This document shows, in pieces, positions 46,766-58,470 of a stretch of 64,000 bases of DNA (position 1 is the stretch's first letter; every line of letters starts with the position of its first letter). The notes under the pieces were generated by a model that worked only from the letters and a program-made list of their open reading frames with translations, made no database searches and was not told where the DNA came from. The position numbers and the translations under genes are program-made. Where the stretch lies: contig JANTQA010000015.1 in the NCBI GenBank assembly GCA_027625915.1, forward strand, positions 1,488,001 to 1,552,000, written 5' to 3'. The stretch comes from Anaeramoeba flamelloides. Taxonomy: Eukaryota; Metamonada; Anaeramoebidae.

Positions 46766-49700
46766 ATGTCAAAAGGTCTACAAAAAAGAAAACTGAGAAT
46801 TCTTAAAAAAAATGAGAATAAAAAAGAAAAAAAAATGTCTTTTGAGGATCAAGACATGAACTTCGAGGACGACTTAACTGAGTCTGTGAGTAGCATTCCA
46901 TACAAAAACTTTCTAGATATGGAAGAATCTTTTACTCTTCCCAGCCAAACAAAACAAAAATTGCCATTAGACAATTCCCAACAAAACACATTTACTCAAA
47001 CAGTAAGTGATCACTCTATTGGCCAAAACACTCTTGAGGAAGTAAACACAGAAGATTTTATCTTTGTGGAAAATAATAAGCAACAACAAAATTTTTCAAG
47101 CGAAAACGATCGATTAACTACCTCACAACGAGGGTTTAATTTCAAAACCAAAAAAAACGACCAAACAACAAGCAAAAAACCATTTTTTCAAAGCTTTTTT
47201 GGATCTTTAAAAAAATTTACCAACAACCATTTTTCTCACAAAAAGGAGCAAGATGTTTCTGTTTCTGTTGGAAACAAAGGAAAACTTCAGATCACCAATT
47301 CTCAGAAAAAAAAAGAAGGTTTAGTTGAGCTTGCAGATTTTTTAAATGCCAAAAAACCAATGGGCAACCTTGAACTTGTTCGCAGAAAAAATTTAAAATT
47401 CGGGTTTTCATCAAGCTTTGACGAAGACGATCCTTCGTATTCTGAAGATTCTTCGTCTTCTGAAGATTCTTCGTCTTCTGAAGATTCTTCGTCTTCTGAA
47501 GATTCTTCGTCTTCTGAAGATTCTTCATCTTTTTCAGATGAAGAAAGAGTCAAAAAGAAAAAGAACAAGATAAAGAAAAACAAAAACAAAAACACAAAAA
47601 GTGGATCCTCAAGTGCATATTCTTCAGACGTAAAAGAAGAACATTTAGAAGAAAATATTTTCAGACGAGACGAAGAAGGAAATTTAGAAGAGGTAGAGGA
47701 AGAAATATATTTGTCAGAGAGGTCTTATTCAGGGTCGTCATCTTTGGAAGAAAGAGTCAAAAAGAAAAAGAACAAGAAAAAGAAAAAGAAAAACAAAAAC
47801 AAAAACAAAAACACAAAAAGCGTATCCTCAAGTGCTTATTCTTCAGACGTAAAAGAAGCATATTTAGAAGAAAATATTTTCACATCAGAAGAAAATGATG
47901 ATGAAGAGGAAGATGAAGATTATCAAGAAGATGAAGATGAAGACGAAGATGAAGATGAAGATGAAGATGAAGATGAAGAGGAAGAGGAAGATGAAGATGA
48001 AGATGAAGATGAAGACGAAGAAGAAGATGAAGAGGAAGATGAAGAAGAAGAAAACAAAGAACTTTTTATAACAAAAAAACAAATTATCTCAATTGACAAT
48101 ATGGATTTGAATGAAATTAAATTCCAATTTCAGCCAAATGATATTAATAAAATCAAAAAAGAGAATTTAAAAACGGCTTTACATATGATCTGTGAAAAAG
48201 AAGAAATTAATGAAAAAATTGTTAAATGGTTTGTCTCACAAAAAGCTAATCTTAATCAAAAAGACAAATTGTTAAATATCCCTTTACATTATCTTTGTCA
48301 GAATAAAAACTCGAATCTAAAGATCATTGAGTACTTAATCACAAACGGCTCATCTGTAAACGAACAAAATTGTGAGGGCAATACACCACTTCACAATTTG
48401 GCAGTTAATAAATCCATATCAAATTTGCGTTTGGTTGAATTATTTCATAAATTTGGAGCCAAACTTGAAACAGAAAACGATTTGGTAAATTTCATTTCAT
48501 TTCATTATATTTCATTTTATTTCATTTCTTTTCAAACAAACAAAAAAAAAATCTAATTATATTAAAAATTTTAAAAGCTTTTACTAATTTGATCAACTCT
48601 CCCTTTTTAAAAGGAAAAATCATCCGAATAACAAGCTTAATTAAAGGCCACCTTGACAATTCATCAATTTGTCTTAAAACATCTTTTGATCCAATCTCAT
48701 TTAAATTGCAAAGAGTCAGTGTTATTCGAAATATTTTCCAATTAGGGATCAAAAAATCATTTTTAGAGTATTTTTTTAATGAAAAATGAAAAAGAAAATT
48801 TTTAGATACTGAAACTTGAACACCCTTATTCGGAAACATGAGAAAATGAAAAAAAAAAAAATAATTACGATTTTCGAGCCTAAAAAATGAAGATCATTTC
48901 AAACACCCTTAATAAGCAACTCTAACTTGAAAAGATCGCATTGTCTATGATTTTTGATCATATAGTTACTTGGATTGTTCCATTGTCTTCCCAAATCAGA
49001 ACAATTCTTACAGAGGAATTGTGGCTTTGTCTTAGTTTTTAGGGTTCTTTGTTTTTTGTGTTTTTTTCTTGAATTGAAGTACCACAACAACGCTTTCAAG
49101 GATAGTATTTACTCTATTTTATTTTTTTTTGAACAGAATCTCCTTTTCAAAAATATTTAAAATATACTGTTTATTTTTGAGTGTTAATTTTTTTTTTTAT
49201 TCATCTCATTTTGCTCTCAAAACCCAATTTCTAGTTTCAAGACAAATTGGATTGAGGGTTGTTGTGGGGAAGATTTTGAGGAATTTTGCATTCATGGATC
49301 TTTTGAAAATAAAAATTGTAAAAACGAGTTATCATTCTGGAAAAAAATTGTCAAATCGGGTTTAATTGTAAAACAGTAGTAAATGTTCTCATTTTGAGTT
49401 ATTTTATTTATGTATTTTTTTTGTTCATTTTAGACCAAAAACCAAGTCCAAAAATTAAGTTGATTATTGTAATCAAAATAGAATTCAAAGCATCACATTA
49501 AACCAAAATTTGAGCATGTTCAATTTTCCCAAAATTGGATTTTAATTGTAAAAATTAGCAAAAGTGAATTTTTTGTATTTTTTGATGCAATGATTTTCCT
49601 ATGCACGTGAAATTGGCTTTAAGATTTTAACAATAGATATTAATCCAGTTTGAGGAATTTCAATTTCATAGATCTTCATTGATCAGTGAACAATAAGTAT

Positions 49701-52700
49701 TAAAATCATTGAAAAATTTTCCTTTTTCATTATCCATTTTAACAATTAAAACCGATTTGATAATTTTTTTCCAGAATGGTTAGTTTTTTTTAATTAAAAA
49801 AATTTTTTTATTATATCCAGATCCCGTCACACCTGTAAAAAATAACACTAAAAAAGTAAAGGCTTTTCTAAAAGTTACTTTTTTTAAAAAGTAACCCTTT
49901 TTTGGTGAATTCCACCAGGAGAAATCAAATTCTTAATAGCATCGATTTAAAGAAGTTTTCAAAATTTGTGTAATTTGAATTGAATTATTTGAATTTTAAT
50001 TGAAAGTAGACTTTTGAACACAAAATATATTAACCCAATGAATGGAATCAATATTTAAATTTCACTAAAGTGTAAAAATAACTCTTTTTCCCACAAGATC
50101 ACATTTAAGTGTTTAGATAATTATTTAACATTGACAAGTTTCATCTTGATGATTTTTTAAAAGTCTTAAAAGGTATAAAATAATTTTTGATTAAATTTCT
50201 CCACTTTTTGTGTTTTTAAATCAAATAATGGGAATATTCCCTAAAGAACACACACAATAAACTCAAATAATAAATTTTTGTCTCATTACTGTTCTTATTC
50301 AAAAGAAAAGACTAAAATCCCCCAAGATTTTTAAAATTCTCTTAAATGTTAAAGTACAAATTCCATAATTTTTTTTTTTACAAAAGAAGATGTTTAAATT
50401 TAAACAATTTTCACCTTTTATTTTTAGCTAGACCATTATTTAGGCGACTTTTAAAATATTTCTACAATTAGGATACACGCATTTTATCACTTTTTTTTAT
50501 TTTTTTTTTATATTTATAAAATAAGAGTTTTATTTTCTTTAGATCTTTCCTTGGAATAATTTTTTGAAAAATTTACATTTAATTTGGGGAACATTAGAGG
50601 ATTTTTTTTTTATCAAAATAGTTTTCCTTAATTTAATGAAAAATTTAAAATAATTAAACACCTCTCTCAAATTAAAATTCATTTCACATATTTTATTAAT
50701 TATAAAAATGATTTTGATTTTAAAATTTAATATTCAAATATAGATTTTCGTTTTTGGTCTTAAACATGTCTCTGGATTTACTATTTAATAAACAAAATTC
50801 GATTTCCATTAAAAGTTATTTTCTCTATTAATTTTTCAATGTTTGGGTTTTTTTTCATTTCTACATTTATCAAATGGGTTAAAATTGATAAATTGAGAAT
50901 AACAAACCAATATCCCCATATTAGAATAGTTAATGGTTTCTTGACGATGTTATATATTGATCTGTAAAATGGGAATAAATCTTTGAATTTCAACTTATAT
51001 TTTCAATTGATCAAAAAAATGGAATTTCTGAGGTTTTTGAAATTTCCTAGTTTTAGGTTTGACAGTTATGATCAAAGATTTAATTTTCAAATTTTATACA
51101 AAAAAATTGTTATTTTAATTATTATTGAAGAAGTCTAAATTACACGTTGAATATTCTTTTACTTAAATTTCCTCAAATAGGGTTTAAGAGTAAAATCATT
51201 GATTTCGCAGTTATTAATTAGTAACAACAAACCCAAATTATTTTTATGTTTCAAAAAGCAAAAAAAAAAAAATTGTCAAAGAATAAAGGAAAAAAGAAAA
51301 AGAAAAAAAATTGAAATTTAAAAAGGGTATATAATAAATAATTGTTAAAAAAGAAACAAAAAAAAAACATCCAATGCTATCATTTAATTAAAAACATCTT
51401 AAAATCACAACCACAATAATTTTGGTTATTTAAAATGGTTTGATAATTGATTATGAATGTTCATTTGGGGGGTAGTTATTAAATTGTTTAATTTATTTTT
51501 TTTTTTTATTGTTGAGCAGAGGTGATTCAACAAAATTACCTCCTATTTGCCTGAAACTCTAAAATTGTATTTAGGGTTTTTTTATCCTAACTGTAATGTA
51601 AGCAGGATTACAGCTCAAAGGATATCTTTTCTTTAAAAAATGAAAAGAATAAATTATTTCGGAAAAAAGACAAGAAAAAGAGAAAGAAAAGCAAGAAATG
51701 AAAGAGTCAAAAAATAATAGAAAATAAGTAAAAACTTCAGTGAAAAGTTTTTTTTGTGCCCCAAGTGTTGAATGGGCTCAAAAAGATGGTTTCCTTTTAT
51801 GTCGTTTTTTTTTGGATCGCCACCATAGGTTGTTTTAATAAAGAGTTCTAAATATTTGAACAACTATAGATCAAATGAAAAAGGCTGTTTATTAAATTTT
51901 GATTTAGAACTTTATAGATGGGTTGAATCTAAAAAGCTCTGGTTTTTAAGAATAAGAATTGGTTTTCGAAATTTTCTTTTCAGTTGCTTTGCTTTTTTTT
52001 TTTTATTTTTTTCCTTTTTCTTTTTTTTTTTTTTTTTTATGTAAGTTTCCCAAATCTTGTTTTCGCAAAATCCCAGTACAAGATACCGACTCGACAGCAA
52101 AAACCCAGTCAAAGTAACGACTCGACAGATAGTACGGAAAGTTCAATTCGGTTCACTTTGGTTGGTTTCAGATCGCATTCGTTGGATTCAGTTCAGTTGC
52201 ATAAGTCCTCGTCGAAGATCTGATCATGAACAAGTTTGGTTGGGTTAGTCATGATCAGGTCAACCAATTCTTATAATGATTTTTTATACTTTTTACCTTT
52301 CCCAAACACCTAAAAAAACAAAAAAGAGAAGGAGCATAGAGCCCAAGCAACTTAAGAAGGGAAATTTGGAAAAGGTAAAAAGTATAAAAAAAATAAATTG
52401 TTTAATTTATTTATTTCTTTTTGATCTGCTTTGCTTTAATCCTTTGACATTTTTTGTCTTTGTTTTTTTGTTTTTATTTTCAAGTTACTCAATATTGTCT
52501 TATTTCAGTATCTCAGGTATTAGCAAACAGCCACTTGATCTTTTTCCTTTGTAACCCTTCCTCTCAATATAAAGAAGATTTCAGCCAGGAAAAAATGCAA
52601 AAAATTAAAAAAATGGTTATGTTTATAACTCAATAAAACGCCCAACTTCCAATAATCTCAATTTTTTACTAACAAAATATCTGGATGAATTCCCCTAATT

Positions 52701-54325
52701 CTTGTTTTGCTCTTTTGTCTTCATTTAATTCTTATTTCTCTCAAACTTTCTTATCATAGGCACAAACTCCACTTCAATTAGCGAACAGTATTAAAAATAC
52801 ATCTATTATAAATCAAATGGTTGGTGTTTTAACTCAGAATGATCTAATTACAAGTTCTAGGCAAATTACACCTTCTATTAAAATGAAACAAGAAAACAAA
52901 AGTAGCCAAGATGGGAAAATTTCTTCAAAAATTGATCAAATCCAATCACCCTTAAGTAATAAATCAAAAAACAATAGTTTATTAGATCATAATTATCCAA
53001 AAATAATCAAAAAAATCATTGAAAAAGATGAAAAAAAAAGGAGAAACGAAAATGAAAAAGAAAAGGAAAAGGAAATAGTATGGGACAATGAAGATGACGA
53101 AGATTTACAAACGGAAAGGATAAGGCTAAACGAAAATAAAAAGAGGGGGGGTGAAGTAATAATAACCGAAAGACATCGGACTAGGTGGAAAATTGCAAAT
53201 AAAATAAGAAGAAAAAAAGAAAAAAGGGATAGGGAACAGAAAAAAGAAATTGAAGAAACAGTAGAACGTAGTCTTGAGATCAGACGGAAAATGGCAAATA
53301 AACTGAGAATAAAAAAAGAAAAAAAAGATAAGAAAATGATGATGAAAATGAAAAATGAAGAAAATAAGATGATAGAAGAAGTTAAATCTAATCAAAAGAA
53401 CGATGAGAAACAAAAAAACGCTGAAGAAAAAAACAATGAACCAAAGGGTGCAAATTTGACCGAATTAAAAAATAGTAAACAAGAGGATGTTATCAATTAT
53501 TTAATTAAAGAATTACAAAATCTACACTCCTTTCAAGAAATATCATTAACTGATCTGACATTTAAACAAAAAGTTGGTAGTGGGGCATTTAAACAAGTCT
53601 GGGAAGGAAGCTGGCTTGGCAATAGTGTAGCCATTGCGAAACTAAAGCAAAGTCAGAAATTTGATATTGATCAAATTGAAGAGTTCAAAAGGGAAATTAC
53701 ATTGCTTTGTAGACTTAATCACCCACAGATTATTAGATTTTATGGTGGTTATACTAAGAATCCAAAAATACTATTATTAATTAGCGAATATTGTAGTGGC
53801 GGGGATTTGTTTCAATTAATACATTCAAAAAAACGATTTCCGAGAACTTTAAAAATCTCAATTGCTTTAGATATTGCAAGAGGCATCCAATATCTTCATG
53901 CAAAAAATTTAGTTCATCGCGATATAAAAAGCCCAAATATATTATTGGATCATAACAGGAGAGCCAAAATTACTGATTTTGGCTTATCAAAAACGATGGA
54001 TGCTTCAGCAATCTTTTCAAATAATACAATTGTGGGAACGCCAAGATGGATGGCACCTGAACTATTAAGGGGTGAAAGAGATTATTCGAATAAAGTCGAT
54101 ATTTATGCCTTTGGAATCATGCTATGGGAAATATCAAAAAGGAAAATACCCTTTTCTGGTACAAATCCTTATGAATTGTTGATGTTTGTAGGCATGCAAG
54201 CTAAACGACCGGAAATAAGCGAAACTGATTTATTCTATGATTTAATTACCCAATGCTGGAAACATGACCCCAAAGAAAGACCAACTATAAATACCATTGT
54301 TAAAAAATTGAGAGTTTACAATTAA
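46766..54325 (+). CDS. Ankyrin-repeat TKL-type protein kinase with acidic low-complexity N-terminus
   Basis: Exon 1 is 46766-48484 and exon 2 is 52760-54325, joined in phase 0 over a 4,275-nt GT-AG intron; the product is 1,094 residues ending in TAA. The join completes an ankyrin repeat (FGAKLETENDL then AQTPLQLANS). Residues 1-470 are low complexity: five SSSED units, two copies of a Lys-rich module ending SSSAYSSDVKE, then a long Asp/Glu run. Ankyrin repeats span about 475-600 (TALHMIC, IPLHYLC, TPLHNLA, TPLQLA). A Lys/Glu coiled-coil-like linker leads to the kinase domain (838-1094): GSGAFKQV loop, Glu885, HRDIKSPN with D961, DFG D979, GTPRWMAPE. These are TKL hallmarks, as in ankyrin-linked and Raf-like kinases of amoebae. 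The beta-3 motif reads VAIAKL, with Ala866 where Lys is expected and Lys at 867. Cytosolic signalling is inferred. Confidence 0.85.
48500..49100 (-). pseudogene. Possible transposase relic with a C2HC zinc-finger-like motif
   Basis: Two open stretches lie on the - strand, inside the ankyrin-kinase intron. 49099-48899 contains FLCKNCSDLGRQWNNPSNY then MIKNHRQC, spaced like a BED-type C2HC finger (C-X2-C ... H-X2-C). 48839-48522 contains IGSKDVLRQIDELSRWPL then IKLVIRM. They are in different frames and neither has a good start. A BED-like finger would suit a hAT-type DNA transposase, but no catalytic core is visible, so this is a guess. Confidence 0.3.
49333..49782. mobile_element. Inverted-repeat element in the ankyrin-kinase intron
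   Basis: Left end CATTCTGGAAAAAAATTGTC then AAATCGGGTTTAATTGT; right end, reverse-complemented, CATTCTGGAAAAAAATTATC then AAATCGGTTTTAATTGT. Arms of about 40 bp, 450 bp in total, no reading frame. MITE-like. Confidence 0.65.
52066..52260. other. GC-richer island of unknown nature
   Basis: About 190 bp with far more G and C than any other stretch of this length nearby. CCCAGTACAAGATACC and CGACTCGACAG are followed about 35 bp later by CCCAGTCAAAGTAA and CGACTCGACAG, an imperfect direct repeat. Then come GTTCAATTCGG, similar to the RNA polymerase III B-box, and TTGGATTCAGTTCAGTTGC. All three + strand frames stay open across much of it, but none has a recognisable domain. It may be an alternative exon, a SINE-like insert or foreign DNA. 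It lies in the ankyrin-kinase intron. Confidence 0.5.
52280..52392. repeat. Small hairpin-forming inverted repeat
   Basis: Left arm TTTTTTATACTTTTTACCTT then TCCCAAA; right arm TTTGGAAAAGGTAAAAAGTA then TAAAAAA. About 27 bp pair around a roughly 60-bp, A/G-rich loop. It follows the GC-rich island by about 20 bp. Confidence 0.65.
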
Positions 54326-57030
54326 TTATCTTGTGTATATGTCATAATATTTGTATCTCTCTGAGAATTATTAGAAAAATATTTTTTTTTTATTACTTTA
54401 TTTATTTTATTTCACAAAAAGATATAATTCTTTTAAAAATGATTATATTTCATTTTTTTTTTTATTTTACAATATTTTAAAATTATTAATATAATTGATC
54501 TTTAAAAAATGTTCAATTGAAACTCTTTATCAAAAATTTCAACTCGCTTTTTAAGTGTGTTTGGAAGTTTTTTTATTGGGATTTTGTCACAGATTCTTAT
54601 TAAAATAAATTTTTAATTTTTAGATCAAAATCATTTTTAATAATTTTTTTTTTATTTGCTTTTTGCTTTTTTTTTAAAACACATTTAGAAATAATTGATT
54701 AATTTTTCATGTTTTTTTTGATGAAATGATGATTTTTTCATAAAACTCTATTCGTGTATTGTGGATTTACTTCATACTTATGGTGTGACTTGTCATTAAA
54801 AAATGATTTTGTTGAGTTATACTTGTTTTGATTAAAAAAATTCAAATAAACAAAAAAAAAAATTCTGAGGATATTTTTGACAAAAAATTCATTTTAAAAA
54901 AAAAATTAAAAAAATTTTTTATTTTCAAATTTCAAATTTTAAAAAAACAATTAATTATTTCTTTTTTTATTTTTCAATGGGCTAAATTTCTTTAATTTAA
55001 AACAAGTTGTTTTCTTTCAGTACACGATCAATATAATTCAATTTAATTTAATTTGTGGTTTTTTCATAACCCTGTAAATTTGACAAAGAAATTATTTTGT
55101 AGCTTTCTTGAGATAAAAATAATAACTTGAAAAAATTGAAAAAAAAAACTTCAAGATCTCATAACTCAAGAAAGAGTTACACTTCGAAACTAACAAAGTT
55201 GTTTTCAAAATTATATATTCTAATAATTCATATTGATAATTGAATCTCTCTTTGTAAGCATTTTTCTTTCTAAAGATATCCTTGTTTTTCATTCTTGATT
55301 TTTTGAGATTGATCTTACATCACAGGTTGTTTTGTTCTTGATTGTTCTTCGATACTCTTATAAATTACAAATTATTTTTTTTTCGACATCAAAAAATGAT
55401 TTTTTATGTTAATGATTCAGCCTTTAGCATTGATACTGTCCCAATATACTAACCAAGAATCCCGTAACTTGACAGTATCTTTGATATTTATAATAGCAAT
55501 AAATTCCATTTAATTAACTCTTGGAGACGTTTGGGTTTGTTTTAATTTGAAAATAGTTTTTTCTCTTTTCCCTTGATCTTTTATCTCCAAATTATTTCCT
55601 ATCATATTTCATTATAATAGAAAAGTGCTAAATAAATTAAATATAATGATCTATTTTCCTGAACTTTGGTGCACAAACCCAAAAAGTATCTTTGTTAATG
55701 AAAAACTCACACTTTTATCAAAAAAACAGGAAAATTATGAAATAATTTAAGAATGAGTGTTAAAAGTCAAAAACAATGAGTAAATAAAAAAAAAATGATC
55801 AAGTTCTTTGAAAAACCCAGTAAACATTAAAAAATATGGAATATAGATTATCTTGTAAAAATATTTATATTTATGAGTAAAAAAAAAAAAAATATTCTTA
55901 TTAACCTTTTTTCATTAAAAGTTCGGTAATAAAAAATCCAGAATGTTCAGGTTAAAAATTTTGATTCACTTATTAATTGAGTTATTATTTTATTTTTTTA
56001 TAATTTTAAAATATCAGAGTTTTATATCTTGAGAATAATAAAAAAGTGGATTTTTTTTTTATTAGAATGGAAGAGAGTTTTGTTTCAATAAATAGAAGCT
56101 CCTATTTATCAAAAAGATTATACTTTTTTAGTGATTTTTATCCTCATTATAACTTTGACAGTGTATAAACCAAAGGATATCTTTTCGTTAAATAATTGAA
56201 AAAAAAACAAATATAGAAGAGTAAAAGAAGTTTAGACTTCACATTTATCTATTCTAGTATTTTTCAATTTATTTAAATATTTACAAACAAATAAACTCCA
56301 CCTCACTCAAAAAGTTCCAATCAAAAATGAAAAACTTACTTTTTGTAAAGAATCAGCCACTATACGACTGTTTCGAAATAAGCGAAATAATAAAATTCAG
56401 ATTAGAGTTGATATTCCTAAAACAAAATAGGAAAAACTATAAATTTCTGAAAAAAATAAAATGTTAAAAAAAATTTTGTACCCCTTCATTGGTACGTTCT
56501 CGTGCCAAATTTCTCAATTTCTTTAAGAAATTAAAATTGTTGACAATATGATTTTTTAAAGTAAGTATCTGAATTTTTACAGAAATTCCAAAAACTCAAT
56601 TTTCATAAAATTAATTTAGAGTTTTAGACATTTTTTTTTGTGAATTAGATTACAAAAAAAAAAAAGATGAAAGAAAAAAAGAAAAAATCAAAATTAAAAA
56701 AAATTAAAAATTTGACAAAATTATCAAAAATGATCTTGATAGAAAAATTAAAAAGTTATTTTGAGAATAATTATGAATTAAAATCCTAGAATATGTTCTA
56801 TTTTTTGAATGAAATTGACCCCTTTTTGAAAAAGAGTTTCAAACTAAACTCTTTTTCAAATATAATGTCACAAAAAATTTCAAGAATTATTCCTAATTCA
56901 ATCAAATTAATTGTAGTATCATTCTAAAATATTATAAACTCTTTAAAATATAATAAACTCTTTAAAACATAAAAAAAAAAACTCAATTGAATCTTTAAAA
57001 CTCATGAAAACAAAACAAAAAAATTAAAAT
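54326..57030. other. Non-coding, 3' flank of the ankyrin kinase
   Basis: AT-rich. GATACTGTC and its complement GACAGTATC at 55.43-55.48 kb form a small hairpin. The segment 56.09-56.20 kb (AAGCTCCTATTTATC, AAAGGATATCTTTTC) has a relative at 51.53-51.64 kb. No exon recognised. Confidence 0.45.
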
Positions 57031-57363
57031 TCAATATTTTAAAAATTGGTGTACCCAATTATTTGAAATGAGCAATCTCATTTTGTAAATTGTATAGAAA
57101 AAAAATATAAAATCAATAAAAACCTTTGAACAAGGCAAATTTAATAAAAGTTCTTTACAAGTTATTGATAATTCTTTGCACGCCAAACTTTTGTTCTTTA
57201 AAGTCTCATTTCCGCGATAAAGCCTCAATTCATATGGTATTTTGTTGGAATTGTTTTTTTCTTTATTTTTTTTACCTTTGTTCCATACATCAATCCAATA
57301 ATGGTCTTTCTTAATTCCTATATCTAGCTGATTCGAAATCAAACTTAAACTGTTTCCATTTAT
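57031..57363 (-). CDS. Possible orphan exon of an unknown gene
   Basis: After a TAATCTTCCAG acceptor-like sequence the - strand is open for about 110 codons to a TAA. Composition is protein-like and includes rarer residues: NSLSLISNQLDIGIKKD, HYWIDVWNKGKK, KIPYELRLYRGNE, SLACKELSITCKELLLN. No domain recognised. No start codon and no partner exon were found, and the last 30 codons (Phe/Ile-rich) may be non-coding if a donor near 57120 is used. Confidence 0.35.
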   Translation of the reverse strand: MNGNSLSLISNQLDIGIKKDHYWIDVWNKGKKNKEKNNSNKIPYELRLYRGNETLKNKSLACKELSITCKELLLNLPCSKVFIDFIFFFYTIYKMRLLISNNWVHQFLKY

Positions 57364-57384
57364 ACACTGGAAGATTATTTCCAA

Positions 57385-58303
57385 ATTAGTTTCTTCTTAT
57401 CTTGTTTTTTTCATTTTCCAACTGTTCAATTTCCATAAATAAAAAAAAGCATGAAAAAATCAAAAAATGAATAATTAAAATGAAATCACCAATAAGAAAT
57501 AATCTTATTAACCAATCAAATTCGATGGTATTGGTCATTTGAGAGGTGTGCACTTTTGTTTGAAAAAAGTTTAAATTCCAATAAATAAAATTATAATCTA
57601 AAAATTAAATAAATAGTCTCAATGAATTTATTTTTTTCAAACTATTTCGTTATTTAAAATATTAATAATTTTAAAAAAATCAGTATTTTAAATTTTACAT
57701 AGATTAAAATTTGAAAAACTATTGAAGGGAAAAGAAAAGATCAATTTTGTTCTGATCTTCAATTATTCACAATTTTGGTTTGTTTTTTATAAAATAAGAT
57801 TAAAATTGTCAAATTTATATGCCCATGAAACTTAAAAAAATTTCGAAGAGTTAAATTTCAGAAAAAGTTGAATGTTTAAAATAAAAAAAGCAATCAAAAA
57901 AAAAAAATGAAAAATGAAGGAGTAATTTTATATCCCTTTAATCAATAAATTTATTTATTTTTAGATTTTTATTGTTTGATAAATGAATTTGTTAAAAAAT
58001 AAATTTGAATGTTCTTTTATGATTTATATAAATATATAAATATATATATTATTCTTAAAACATTACAAATAGATAACTATTGAAGATAATGTAGAGTAAA
58101 TATTTTTAATAGACTTTTGAAGATAAATTATAAAGCAAAAAAAGTTCCATAAACGAAAATAATGAGCTATTGGTTATAAAAAAAAATAAGAATTATAAAT
58201 AATGTCAAGAATTATAAAAAAGAAAAAGAAAAAAAAACGAATTATTAATTTGTTAATTATGGAATAAAAAAAATTTCAAAATTTCCTTATTTTAAATTGA
58301 ACT
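57385..58303. other. Non-coding AT-rich stretch
   Basis: Nothing recognised beyond AT-rich low complexity. A short ATG-led frame on the - strand at about 57.44 kb (MEIEQLENEKNKIRR) is in a different frame from the orphan exon and ends at once. Confidence 0.4.
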
Positions 58304-58470
58304 AAATTCCAAAAATTTAGACACAGTTTAAACAGTTGAAAGAATAACAATAACTAAACTTTAAATTCAAATTTGTTAATAATTCTGATTTTACAAACTA
58401 TTTTTTCATTTTTTGTCTTTTTTGTTTTGTTTTCATTTCCTTTTTTCCAGTTAAGTAATATGTTTGGTTC
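58304..58470 (+). mobile_element. Truncated element V3
   Basis: TTCCAAAAATTTAGACACAG then TTTAAACAGTTGAAAGAATA, TTTTTTGTCTTTTTTGTTTT and ATGTTTGGTT match the first 160 bp of V2. The match stops at about 58470 and no right end was found. Confidence 0.6.

Noticed and set aside
47885-48082. Phe/Ile-rich frame on the - strand
   Set aside because: Shadow of the Asp/Glu run in the ankyrin kinase.
52100-52200. tRNA gene in the GC-rich island
   Set aside because: The B-box-like GTTCAATTC is not flanked by pairing T-arm stems and no acceptor stem could be formed.
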